Of a stretch of 64,000 bases of DNA, positions 1 to 10,593 are shown piece after piece (within the stretch, counting starts at the first letter, position 1; every line of letters begins with the position of its first letter). This stretch comes from Blepharisma stoltei (lineage: Eukaryota > Ciliophora > Heterotrichea > Heterotrichida > Blepharismidae). The stretch lies in assembly GCA_914767885.1 (NCBI GenBank), contig CAJZBQ010000005.1, positions 682,001 to 746,000 of the forward strand, given 5' to 3'. A program made the position numbers and the translations under genes. The notes under the pieces are model-generated. The model ran no database searches and had not been told where the DNA came from. It was given only the letters and a program-made list of their open reading frames with translations.

Positions 1-3000
1 TGGTATACAGTAACTGGGCATTCATCCTCCTATTTGCTTTTTGGAGAAGGCCTAATAGGCTGCTATCTTTTCGTGTTTACCTTAATTCCAAAAATTGCAG
101 TAGGCATGTGGGACAAGGACTTAAATAAAGAGCAAATTTTTAAATATCCACAAGTATATTCCACCCTTCTCCAGAATACTTTGCTTTCCAGATGGCAGTT
201 TTTATCTATTTTTGGCCTATCATTGATCAATTCTCTGGTTATTTTTCTACCAATTTATACAGTGGAAATAGTTAATGGTGATGGATTTACATTAAGTCTT
301 TATGGTTTAGAATGGACAATATACATAGCAATGACTTCTACAACACTGGTGACAACTTTAATTGAAGCTTCTTCTTTCACCATATGAACCTTTATATCTC
401 AATTCTTATCTATTGGATTTTTAGCTTTTGTGGTTAATCTATCTTCAATTAATGAAAACGATAGCAGATATGGGACAATAGATGAGCTTAATGAGTCAGT
501 GCTCCTTACTTTGTATATTATTATGGGACAGCTTGGAATTTCTGCCATTTCGTATGGGATCAAAGCTTGGTCAATGTTATTTCTCCCAAGCCTTGCTGAT
601 TATGTAAACGCAACCGAAAGCAATTTGATAGTAAAAGTAAAATCGAAAATTGAAACCTTCCAGAACAACCTTCAAGCGATCTATAAAAAAACAAAAAATT
701 CCCGAGAAAACAGGTCAAGCTTTGGCATCAACGGAATTACTTTAAAATTTACTTCTATGAGCAGAGAAGCTCAGTATATGGATGAAATCAAGGCAAACAA
801 CATAAAAGCTTACCGACTTATGATTGCATCTTTATATCTGCTACTTATTGATTTTCTGATTGATTCTTATTTTGAGGTGGATAATCCTCAAGACTATCTT
901 CCATTTATGGTAAGCTCTGTAATTATCTATTTTATCTTAATAATAGTACTTTTTACTGAATATTTCCAGATTTATTTAAAATCCATTATTGTTTTTACAA
1001 GGCTTTTTAACATTATCACTATAATTATTGCAAAAGCTGTATACGGCGCTTTTGATCCTATAATATTTACCAACTGAGCTCCTTTATTTCTTATTGGGAT
1101 CAGTTTTTTATGGATCGAGATGGTATCTTCGACTATTCTTTCATCAATAATCATAACAATTCTTGTTTCCTATGAGTTTTTCGACAAATTAGATTATTCT
1201 GATGCTGTGGTTTGCTGCTTGGAATTTATCATTTTATATATTTCCCTTATTATAGTATCTTCCTTAATAGGCCACTCAATCGAGAACTGGAACAGAAAAC
1301 GCTATGTTTTGCTGAAAAAGGTAGAAATTGAGGTCGATAAATCATTGCAGGTTCTCAACGTGGTTTTGCCAGCTTTTGTAAGAAAAAGGGTGAAGGATGG
1401 CTGCAGGTATATCGCTGAAGATCAAGGGGTTGTGACAGTTTTGTTCTGTGAGATTTGTGATTTCGAACAGATTGTTTCTGACTACCCACATACAGAACTA
1501 TCGTATTTTATTGATGATATTTTTAAAAAATTTGATGCTGTATGTGAGTCGACAGGAATGACTAAAATTGAGACAGTTGGAAAAGTTTATATGGCCTGTG
1601 GAGGGTTAAATGACAGCGAGTTAGAAATTTCACCTGTATTTCGAGAAGTTTCACATTCAAGAAGAGCAATTGAAATGGGACTAGGTCTTATTAGCGCTGC
1701 CAAAAAGGTCAGACTAAGGAAAGAAAAGCAGCTGCAAGTTAAGATAGGAATCCACACAGGGCCTGTAGTCGCTGGTGTCGTAGGGTTTCATAAACCTCAA
1801 TTTTCTCTAGTAGGCGATACAGTAAATACCGCAAGCAGAATGGCCTCAACAATAACTGTACCTGACACAGTACAAATTTCAAAAGCTACATATAAGCACC
1901 TAGACGAACGAAATGGCCTACAATTCAGCAAGCAAACTGTAAAAGCCAAAGGCAAAGGAGATATGAAAACTTTTCATGTAAAGCTTGGAGAAGCAGTTAG
2001 TTCTAGACCAAGAAGCCGGGCTAGGAATAACTTGACAATTCCAGTTAAAAAGCTTAGCAATGCAGGGTCAAGTGCATGCATCATTAAAAGGAGCTCTAGC
2101 GATTTCAAATGCTTTACTCCAATGAGTGCAGCCAGAAAGCAGTCATCAGTGATGCCTGAATTTATCGAAGCAATGGATGCAACAGATCTTTTTGTTAGGA
2201 CTGAAACCAAAGTTATCGAACCTATAAAAATATTTAGCACTATGTTCTATGAAGATGAGAAAGAAAAAGAAATTCGGGAGCATATGATTGAAAGCAACCA
2301 TTCTATTTTATTTTATGGGCTACTTTGCTTTGTTATATGCAATGCATTTATGGCTATCATTGAAATCATCCATTCAGCTTGGCTTGGAGATGCTGGGATG
2401 AGAGCTCATCTTGACCTTGCTTTTTATCTCATTGAAGCTCTTGTATATGGCACTCTGCTAGCTTTTTTATATAAATTCCATAATAGCAAGATATATGCAT
2501 GGACTCTTGAGATTTGCTATATTCTTTCATTAATCTGAAGTATAGTTACAAATATTGCTTTAAATGACCCTTCTTCAGAAATCATTAAAGAAATCTATAT
2601 CCTTTTCATGATTTTAATTTCAAGCCAATGCTCCTTTATGTTCTTCAAAAGCACCTTCCTTTTTTCCATCGTTTTATCGCTGCTCTATGTTATTTCTCTT
2701 ATAGCAATTGACGTGAATTATCTTAGGCATCATGTATTATTTTCCGTGTCATTTGTGACGGTTATTATATGCACAACTTATTCTAGAGAAAAAGATTTAA
2801 GGATTTTTTATACATTGGAAGATTATGCGAATAATGAGCTCAGAAAGACAGAAGATTTGTTGACGCAGATGATGCCTCCTCACGTATATCATAATTTAAA
2901 AGAAGAAGTCGCTAATACTGATACTTTTACTGATGTAACTATTTTGTACGCGGATATTGTAGGATTTACTGCATGATCTTCTAACCATAACGCTTCTGAA

Positions 3001-3486
3001 GTGGTTGGAATGCTTTCAGAAATGTACACCAGGTTCGATAAAAAATGCGTTGAAAATAACGTCTACAAAGTTCATACAATCGGAGATTGCTACGTCGCAA
3101 TTGGGCTTATGGGAAACGATAATCGAGATCCAGCAAATGAATGCTTGAATATGATAAATTTCGCACAGTCTTTACAAGAAATCATAGGAATCGTCAATGA
3201 GGAACTGTTTTTAACGCTTGGGATGAGAATAGGGATGCATACTGGGAAAATTATTGGGGGGATTGCAGGAACAAATATCGTTAGATATGATATTTATGGA
3301 GATGATGTGCTGGTTGCTAATAAAATGGAAAGCAATGGAGTAGCTGGATCAATAAACATCAGCGAAGTAACTAAGGAAATTATAGAGAACTATAAGCCAG
3401 GGATGTTTAATTTTACCTTTAATAAAGAAGTTGAAGTAGACACAATCAAAAGAACTGTTAAATCATATTTTATCAACCTAAAGTAA
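1..3486 (+). CDS. P4-ATPase-guanylyl cyclase fusion, C-terminal part (5' end outside window)
   Basis: One reading frame from base 1 to the TAA at 3486, crossing TGA (Trp) codons near 385, 1075, 2536 and 2974. It starts inside the membrane end of a P4-type (phospholipid flippase) ATPase: MWDKDL followed by FKYPQVY and several hydrophobic helices. A first class III cyclase domain (about 1430-1990) follows, then another membrane block (2290-2800) and a second cyclase domain (about 2930-3480). The first domain keeps the Asn/Arg pair in GDTVNTASRM but has Glu and Lys where the metal-binding aspartates belong (FCEICDF, TVGKVYM). The second keeps both aspartates (YADIVGF, TIGDCYV) and has lost the Arg. 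The two halves should therefore form one catalytic site. The Glu in KIETVG suggests GTP as substrate. This architecture is known from ciliates and apicomplexans. No intron or IES is needed. Confidence 0.93.
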
Positions 3487-3569
3487 AAAAATGTAAACTT
3501 TACCATATAATTAATAATTTTCTAGGCGATAATCTCAGAAAAACAAATTTGAAATATTAAATTACAAAT

Positions 3570-5036
3570 TTAAATTTTATCCATCAAAAGCTTTGTGAAC
3601 TCTTCCATATCAAAAAATCCTTTCCCATCAGGATTCGCTTCCCTCACAAGTTCAGTCCACAAATTCAAGTCATATTCTTCTCGATCCGCAAGAACGTTCA
3701 TAAAATCAGCCACAGATATCTTCCCTGTATTATTTTTGTCCAAAATTGCAAAAGCAGCCAAAAGATTTGCATTTGACAACAGAATCTTTTTGTCTATTGT
3801 TGCTCTTAAATACTCAGTAAATTCAATAAAGCCATCATTATTACTGTCAACATTAAGCAAGATCTCTTCGGCATGAGTATATGCTCCATCCCCTGGTATG
3901 AAGCCACTTAATTGTTCAAATAAATCTTCTTTCCCAATTTTTCCATCTCCGTCCTTGTCCAAAATTACAAAGGCATCTCTAAGGTCTTTTAGCTCCCTGT
4001 GATTGATGAGCTGAGATGTTATAAAAGTCAACAAAGCATCTCTAAGCTTTAAAGTGCTTCTGAACTCTCGCAAGTTTTTAATTACGGCTTCCAGTACTGG
4101 CCTTTCTACCTTTGGTCTGCTTCTATTAAGCCAAGGATGACTTAAAGATTGGGAAGCAGAAATCCTTTCGCTTAACGGTGCTATGAGTTTTTTTATTAAA
4201 TCGATTGCTTCTGGTGATATTAGTCGAAATGCTGATGATTCTGTGGTATAAACCCCTTCTTTTACCTTTGCCATAATTTCGTCATCAGTTTTCCCTCCAA
4301 AAGGAGGACTTCCTGTCAGTAAAATGTACATAATAACTCCGCAGCTTCACACATCGCATCCTTCATTATAGGATCCATTAAAAACTTCAGGTGCCATGTA
4401 ATAAGTAGTTCCTACCACACCAGTCGTTTCATTATTCAAATCTAAGTAGCAGGCTGTCCCAAAATCTGCTATTTTGATATTTAATTTCCGATTTCTTTCT
4501 TCGACCATCATATTTTCAGGTTTCAAATCTCTATGAACAATTTTCAATGAGTGACAAAATGCGACAACTGACAATAACTGCCTCATGATCAAAGCAGCAT
4601 CATCTTCGCTAAATTTTGCCATTTTCTCAATTTTATTGAATAGCTCGCCCCCTTCACAGTATTCCATAACTAAGTAGTAATTTTTAGAGTCTTCAAAGAA
4701 ATCGTATACCCTAATTATATTTGGATGGTCTAATGTTCGAAGGATTTCCATTTCCTCTATCATTTTGCCTTGCTGAGTGGAATTTTGGCCAAAAAGCTCT
4801 TTTGAGTAAATTTTTACTGCCCGAAGAGCTCCAGTTATTCGATGAGTGCATCTTCTTACCTCACCGAAACCTCCTAATCCTATGCGATTTCCCAGCATAT
4901 ATGCTTCAGAGAACGGAGATAACTGGGTTTTTATAAAAGTCCCTGCACTTACTTTCATAGTTTTCTTGTGTGGTGAAGTCGTCAAAGGAGAAGCAGCTAT
5001 TGTCTTATGTGGACCTGAAGAACCGCAGCAACCCAT
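3570..5036 (-). CDS. Calcium-dependent protein kinase (CDPK)
   Basis: 488 residues, start chosen at MGCCGSS (5036) rather than the upstream in-frame ATG, because Gly2-Cys-Cys is a classical N-myristoylation/palmitoylation start. The kinase domain has GLGGFGEV, AVKIYSK, HRDLKPEN, DFGTA and YYMAPEV, all intact. TGA near 4346 encodes the Trp of VWSCGV. Four EF-hands follow: DKDGDGKIGKEDL, DSNNDGFIEF and DKNNTGKISV look able to bind calcium, while the fourth (NPDGKGFFDM) is less regular. Role: Ca2+-activated Ser/Thr phosphorylation at membranes. Its 3' end faces the cyclase gene with an 83-nt gap. A retroposon has inserted 8 nt upstream of the ATG, in the presumed promoter or 5' leader. Confidence 0.95.
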
Positions 5037-5056
5037 TGTTATTATGATAGCAACAA

Positions 5057-5513
5057 TATACATAAAAATGGTGACAACAGACCACCCGACCTCTCGACCC
5101 TATTTCTTCAACATCAGCAGGCAACGGCCCAGTGGTGGAGATTTAGGTGGAAAGGGTCCGGTAATCCTTTATGTATGTTCGGGCCGGGTTTTCTTCGAGC
5201 CCGGCGAGCTAATTCTCGGACTTGGAGTTTTTCCTCCAGGGCAACCATTGGAAAGGGCAAGGTCGGCAAATGTTTGAAGGCAATATGACCTTCAGACCCA
5301 GAAGACGGTATTTGCCCAACGAGAAACTGGGAGTTTCGACCCAGGTGGTTGGCCCTTAGACTCCAGAAGCCATGGAAGTCAAGACTGGTGGTGCGAATCC
5401 CTTGTTTGAGGCAACAAGGAGGGTGTCCGCCGAGGCTTCTCAGGGGCGATGAGCGTGTAGGGGTGAGAAATCCCCGGCTCTGCAAGGCAAACGGCTTAAT
5501 CTAATCTAATCTA
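5057..5513 (+). mobile_element. SINE-like retroposon with 13-bp target duplication
   Basis: A 457-bp GC-richer block flanked by the identical 13-mer ATGATAGCAACAA (5044-5056 and 5514-5526). It ends in a short CTAAT pentanucleotide repeat (about 5497-5513). Variable-length target duplications and a simple-repeat tail indicate target-primed reverse transcription. A sequence resembling a Pol III B box (GTGCGAATCCC) lies near 5393. No reverse transcriptase ORF is visible. It sits just upstream of the CDPK start. Confidence 0.8.
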
Positions 5514-5658
5514 ATGATAGCAACAAATATTTTTAGATAAAATTAAGATAAAATAGAAATAATTGCTCTTATGAGGGTTTTCCCTAAAATTCACATTATC
5601 TTTTATGTCAGCTGTTACAATGCCAGAAGTTTGTAAAAATGAATTTAAATTTCACTCA

Positions 5659-6360
5659 CTCCCCCACTTTAAATTAGAACAAAATATAGGTAAAATTTCC
5701 ATTTTTTTGGTAAATTAACTTCTTTAAATTGGAACAAAATTCAATTTTATAATAAAAAGTCTTACAGATAAAAATCATAATTTTTATCTAAAAAGTTTTG
5801 ATATAAGTTAAATGTTTCTTCTTAAATAAAATTAAAAATTTAGCTATATCTTGCTTTATTTAAAGAATAGAGTATAAAGTATCCTTAATTGCTAAATTTT
5901 TCAAAAAACAATTTATTTATAGATAAAAATAATATTTTTTATTTAAATAATTTTGATATAAATTCAATGCGAATTCTTTACAAAAATTGAAAATTTACTT
6001 ATTTATTGCTTTATTTTAAAGAATAGAGTATATAGAATCTCATTTAAACAAAATGAGCACTTTGGATCGACAAATTTTCTAAAAATTTTTTTGTTTTAAT
6101 TTTTTTTATCAGTAAAAATAATAATTTTTGCGTAAATAGTTTTGATACGAATTAATAGTGACGTATTAACTAATAATAAAAATTTAGTTATATCTTGTTT
6201 TTGTTTTAAAGGATAAAGAGTAATACATTTTATTAAAAAAATTTATTAATCTAATTCGATAAATTTTTGAAATTTTTATATAAATTTTTTTCGGATAAAA
6301 ATTTCTTAACCCCCTTAAATTGGAACAAAATTTTTTGTTCCAATTTAAAGGGGGGAGTCA
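5659..6360. mobile_element. MITE family B (TTTAAATTGGAACAAAA termini)
   Basis: Termini are inverted copies of CTCCCC-n-TTTAAATTGGAACAAAA (the left copy has a mismatch), flanked by TCA on both sides (5656-5658, 6358-6360). A near-perfect hairpin of the terminal motif closes the right end (6310-6355). The interior consists of diverged tandem units of roughly 150-190 bp, each with the pattern 'TTTAAAGAATAGAGTATA'. No ORF. Intergenic. Confidence 0.75.
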
Positions 6361-6694
6361 GAATATGAAGAAGAAAAGTGAATTTCGAGTTTAAGCAATT
6401 TTTATAAGATTTTTTCTCACTAATTAATGTAAGAACTAAAAAAGATATTTTAATATTGATATTTAAAGTAAGTTCATGATGCTAATATCGTGCTTTAGAG
6501 AAAATTTTTTATTTTAAGAAAAAGAGATGGAGATATAGGGTTTTAAATTTAGGATTTAATTTCTGAGTCATAAATAAAATAAATGCTCTTATAATTGAAA
6601 TTAATAAAAACAATATTTTTATTATAAACAGAAAATAATGATATTTAAGGCGCTCAACAAAATAAAAATATTGGGACATTGCTATTTTTTGAGC
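6361..6694. other. Intergenic, nothing recognised
   Basis: AT-rich sequence between two MITEs, with no open frame of note, no RNA gene and no clear repeat. Confidence 0.5.
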
Positions 6695-6697
6695 TTA

Positions 6698-6975
6698 CTC
6701 CCCCCCTCCATGAGTGAACAAAAAAAATTTTGTTCACTCACGGAGGGGGGTTAAATTTTTTTTTCGAAATTTAAAAAAAATCCTAATTTGCAAAAATTGG
6801 GAAGCAAATAATTTAATTTATAAAATTTATGTTTTAAAACGCAATTTGTTTAAAATTAAACAAAATTAGCTCTAGATTTCATTATACTAATTATCACTTA
6901 TATATCAAATTTTTTTTCCATTAAAAAATAGCGATTTTTCGAATGGTTTTGTTCACTCACGGAGGGGGGGAGTTA
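6698..6975. mobile_element. MITE family A, intergenic copy
   Basis: Flanked by TTA (6695-6697 and 6973-6975), with termini CTCCCCC...GGGGGAG. Carries the family motif CTCCRTGAGTGAACAAAA as a closed hairpin at the left end and the sequence TTTGTTCACTCACGGAGG at the right. The AT-rich core (GCTCTAGATTTCATTATAC) is shared with the other family A copies. 278 bp, no ORF. Confidence 0.85.
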
Positions 6976-7265
6976 GATATCTTTGCCATAACTGAAAATT
7001 TGATGTTTAAATATGTCTTTGATATGGGAAAACTAAATATAAAACCGAAAAATAACAGCCTTAATTATTTTCAAATTAATGTAAAAATATAAGAGCAAAT
7101 AATGCAGAGTTGGAGCTATAAAATTAATTCTAGGAAAGTACAATTATAAAAAACTAAAATAATTTTAGAAAGAATTTTTAGATTTAATGTAGCTCAAAAA
7201 CTTTTCTTAAGTGCAAGATTCCTTCTAATAATATTCAAGTTAAATAATTTGATTAATGTTCAATA

Positions 7266-7695
7266 ACATAAATAAAATGGCATTCGGTTCGAGCGAAATC
7301 GGCTTTTCCTATTTTCTCTCTCTCATGGAATTTTATTTATGGGGTTTTTCCTCGAAACTTCTGCACAGCAATGGCGGTTTAACTCTGGAATAACAAGAGG
7401 AACTCTCCTCAGTGCACTTAAGAGGCTCAGGTTTCTACCTCTCTGCACATCTCTACATGAAGATGCCCCTTAGGCGGAACACGCGCAGGTGCTGAGTCAA
7501 GGCAGGGCAACGGCAACGTGCCGGGTGAGACGTGCGGCGAAGATTGACCACGAAGCATTGCTAGAAGGCTTTAGCGGTGGGCTAACCACCGTGAATCCAA
7601 GATGGCTCGGTGATGTCACTAGTTTAGCTATATCCCTTTTATAAGGGTACGTCACTAGACACCTTAAACACCAGATATATTAAGTTAAGATTAAC
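7266..7695 (+). mobile_element. SINE-like retroposon, family 2
   Basis: 430 bp, GC-rich in its 3' half, flanked by GTTCAATA (7258-7265 and 7696-7703), with a TTAAG-type 3' tail. It matches, in opposite orientation, the copy at 49546-49953, starting AAATAAAATGGCATTCGGTT in both. No ORF. It lies about 80 bp upstream of the pseudokinase gene. Confidence 0.75.
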
Positions 7696-7784
7696 GTTCA
7701 ATACCCACTTAATGTGTTTCTGATTAGCATATTGCCATTAATTTATTCATGTTTAAAACAAATCCAGATGTTACAAAAATAATA

Positions 7785-9464
7785 ATGGGCTGTTGTGAAT
7801 CAAAGCCAGAAAAGCCTTCCTTAGGGTCATCAAAAGACCAAAGTAGAGCTGAAAGATTAAGCTTGATAAATGACTCAAATGAGCCAAGCGCTGTTACCAC
7901 TCCAGTTATGAGAGCCAAGCCAAGAAGATATACCACTCTAGCCCGATCTTCAGCTAAGAAAAAATCAGTAGGAATTGATCCGAAAAAAAGTTTTAAGCGA
8001 AGGAGTAGCTCAAGAATTTCCAAAGGACTTACAAGCGAAAAATATAAAACAATAAAAATCCTTCAGACAGGGCCCAGTGGAAATCTATATTTAGTTAAAG
8101 ACAAATATAATGGGACACAAAGAGTAGCCAAAGAAATCCCAAAAGAGATTTTTGGAGAAAATCCTATTGAATTCTTTAAAGAAATGGAAAAGTTCAATAA
8201 ACTTGTAAATTTTATGCAGAATTATCCTCATATAATATACTTATTATGATATATATTGAGAAAAATAAATTTTTTATTAGATTTAGCACTATTTAATTTA
8301 ATAAGTCTAAGATTTTTTGAGCTAGCTGAAACCGATGAGGCATTTTATGTTATTTATGAAAAACTTTTTGGCTCAAGCTTGCTAGAAAAAATTTTAGAGC
8401 ATGGTGCTTTTAATGATTATGCTGCTTCCACTCTTATTTCAAATATTTTAAAAGCTCTAAATCATTGCCACAAGCTCGGCATTATACACAGAAACATAAG
8501 ACCAGAAAGTATCGTTTTCGATTCCAATGCTCGTGATTCTACTTTAAAACTCACGAACTTTGAATTTATTTGGACTTTAAGCGAAATGCAACAGACAAAA
8601 GATACAGTAAAAAATATGTAGGTTACATATATGGCGCCAGAAATGATTCAAGGAAATTATAATAAAAAGACAAGTGATATTTGGAGCTTGGGAATTATAT
8701 TGCATGTCTTAATGACAGGAAAACTACCTTTTACAGGCAAAAATAATGATGAGGTAATTAAATCAATTCAAAATGGAATTGATTTGAAATCAAAAACATG
8801 AGCACTTCATTCTGATGAAGTTAAAGATCTTCTTTCAAAAATGCTAAAAATCGATCCTGATGATAGAATTTCTGCTGCAGATGCTTTAAAGCATCCTTGA
8901 ATTGTGAACAAAAGCCGGAAGCTTGACCAAATCAAAGGCAGTACTGATATACTCAATAGATTTTTACATTTTGACGTAATTCATAGTTAGGCTTCGAAAA
9001 AAATAGAAAAGTCTATTTATTTTGCTATTACCTCACATATATATAATGATAATGACCAAAAAGAAATAATTGAAGTCTATAAAGCTCTAGATAAAAATCA
9101 TGATGGAAAATTAAGCAAAAAAGAAATAATTGATGGCTGCAAAGCGCTCAGAATTGAAGTAAGTGGGATGGATGAAATTATTATGAAATGTGACATTGAT
9201 AAGAGCGGATTTTTTGAATTTTATGATTTTGAAATTGCAGCTGCGCAATGAAATTATGAAGATGTAAAAGAGAAACTTAAAAAATCATTAAAACCATTAG
9301 ATTTTACTTGCCGTGGAGCAATCAGTTTGGAGGAATTAAAAAAAATTCTACGCGGAATTGATATGGAAGAATTAGAACAGTTCTTCAAATATGCGAGAAT
9401 AGATGAAGAAGGGTATATTTCATATGAAGAAATCAACAGCTATTTATTAATGAAATTTGATTAA
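7785..9464 (+). CDS. CDPK-like pseudokinase with EF-hands
   Basis: Start at MGCCESK (likely myristoylated) rather than the ATG at 7749. It needs two 15-nt introns (8607-8621, 8976-8990) and removal of a 66-bp TA-bounded insert (8238-8303); the sum is then 528 codons. The domain order copies the CDPK at 3570-5036: glycine loop, VAKEI lysine, catalytic loop, activation segment, YMAPEM, LGIILHVL, then EF-hands. Key residues are gone: HRNIRPES replaces HRDLKPEN and TNFEF replaces the DFG segment, so phosphotransfer is unlikely. Two EF-hands look functional (DKNHDGKLSKKEI, DIDKSGFFEF); two are degenerate. The intact splice sites and frame argue for a selected pseudokinase, perhaps a Ca2+-responsive scaffold (inference), not a decaying gene. 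Confidence 0.85.
8238..8303. mobile_element. Short TA-bounded IES in pseudokinase exon
   Basis: A 66-bp, almost pure A/T segment between TA dinucleotides (8236-8237, 8302-8303). It lies in the helix C/beta-4 region of the kinase, where the sister CDPK has no extra residues. Unremoved it adds 22 mostly hydrophobic residues without a TAA or TAG. Removal gives PHI-ISLRFFE, which aligns with NIIRVYDFFE of the sister kinase. The exact TA pair is ambiguous (66 or 69 bp). Confidence 0.65.
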
Positions 9465-9858
9465 AGTAAGCAAAATTCTAAAGTTAAAAGGGCTCGTAAA
9501 AAATCTGACAAATAAATTATTATTCGTTTATACATGCTATACGTTTCACACTTAAATGAACTTTAGCATTTTTATACTAATTTATAGCTCACTATCAACT
9601 TTTAATCTTCCAATATGATTTTTAAAGAGCTTTTAATCTGGATTTTAACTTTTATTTTAGAGCTTTAAGAAATTTATTCTGACTACCATACATTTGCTTT
9701 TTGCTATATATTAAAAAAAACACTATTTATGGATAATTTATCTATTTTTGTATATCTAATCTATATGAACGTTGTAAATTAATGAGCACATATGGAGATT
9801 TCCCAGCATATTATCAGTAATAAAATATCAAAATACTAGTTTATCATAATTATCTCTA
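9465..9858. other. Intergenic, nothing recognised
   Basis: AT-rich spacer of 394 bp between two + strand genes; presumably holds the 3' end of the pseudokinase transcript and the promoter of the next gene. No repeat or MITE seen. Confidence 0.5.
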
Positions 9859-10578
9859 ATGATTCCTAAAAATTTATCAAAATCAGAAAGCAAAATCCCA
9901 CGCACTGTCTATAGACAATGGTCTAAAACAGTAGACGAAACACACATGAATACTCTGATGCCTCCAAAATCATTTCAACTTGATCTTCATCAGCTTCGTA
10001 AGGAACGATTAATGCAAAAACAATACTCGTCATTTACAGATCGATCACCAACTGAAGAAAAAACTCTTGACAAACTTAATGACGTCGAAGCTGAATGGCA
10101 ACGTTATAAAAGTGTAGGAAAACAACGGCCGGATGATGAACCAAAACTCCTATACCATCATGATAATCGTCCCCAAACCTCTTTGAGGCTAAGACCAGCT
10201 GAATCAGATGATTTAATAAGACTAGCGAAAACTGCTATGGTTTTATTAGAGCGAACGTCTTTAGAAGTTATCCACGAAGTCCCAGAAAAGAAAAACCTAG
10301 CCAAAACCCCTGATCTCATTAAGAAAAAAAAGGACATAAATTTGACCTACAAGCCAGTGAAGAGCAAGCTGGTAGCTTTAAACGGAAAGCATGGAAATTT
10401 AAATAGCACTCATACTTTGGTCTTTAAAAATTCCAATGACTTGGTTTCACCGAAAGATAGAAAATTGATTTTTAATAAGACACATTCAGAAGGAAACTCA
10501 GACTTGATGAGGATAATTAGAAGTGCACAGCATGATCTTGATTTGAAGCCAGTTAAAAGGGTAAATCATAATAAATAA
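9859..10578 (+). CDS. Unknown basic protein, 239 residues
   Basis: Uninterrupted ORF from MIPKNLSK to TAA, with no in-frame TGA. Rich in Lys, Arg and Ser, mostly hydrophilic, with no membrane segment, signal peptide or recognised domain. It has charged stretches such as LHQLRKERLMQKQ and a short run KKKKD. The composition suggests a disordered cytoskeletal or nuclear protein, but nothing specific can be said. It converges with the coiled-coil gene, the two stop codons being 15 nt apart. Confidence 0.7.
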   Translation: MIPKNLSKSESKIPRTVYRQWSKTVDETHMNTLMPPKSFQLDLHQLRKERLMQKQYSSFTDRSPTEEKTLDKLNDVEAEWQRYKSVGKQRPDDEPKLLYHHDNRPQTSLRLRPAESDDLIRLAKTAMVLLERTSLEVIHEVPEKKNLAKTPDLIKKKKDINLTYKPVKSKLVALNGKHGNLNSTHTLVFKNSNDLVSPKDRKLIFNKTHSEGNSDLMRIIRSAQHDLDLKPVKRVNHNK

Positions 10579-10593
10579 TGTTAAATTAAAATT

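Noticed and set aside
5114-5485. 123-residue minus-strand ORF in the retroposon
   Set aside because: No coding signature; lies across a SINE-like element bounded by target duplications.
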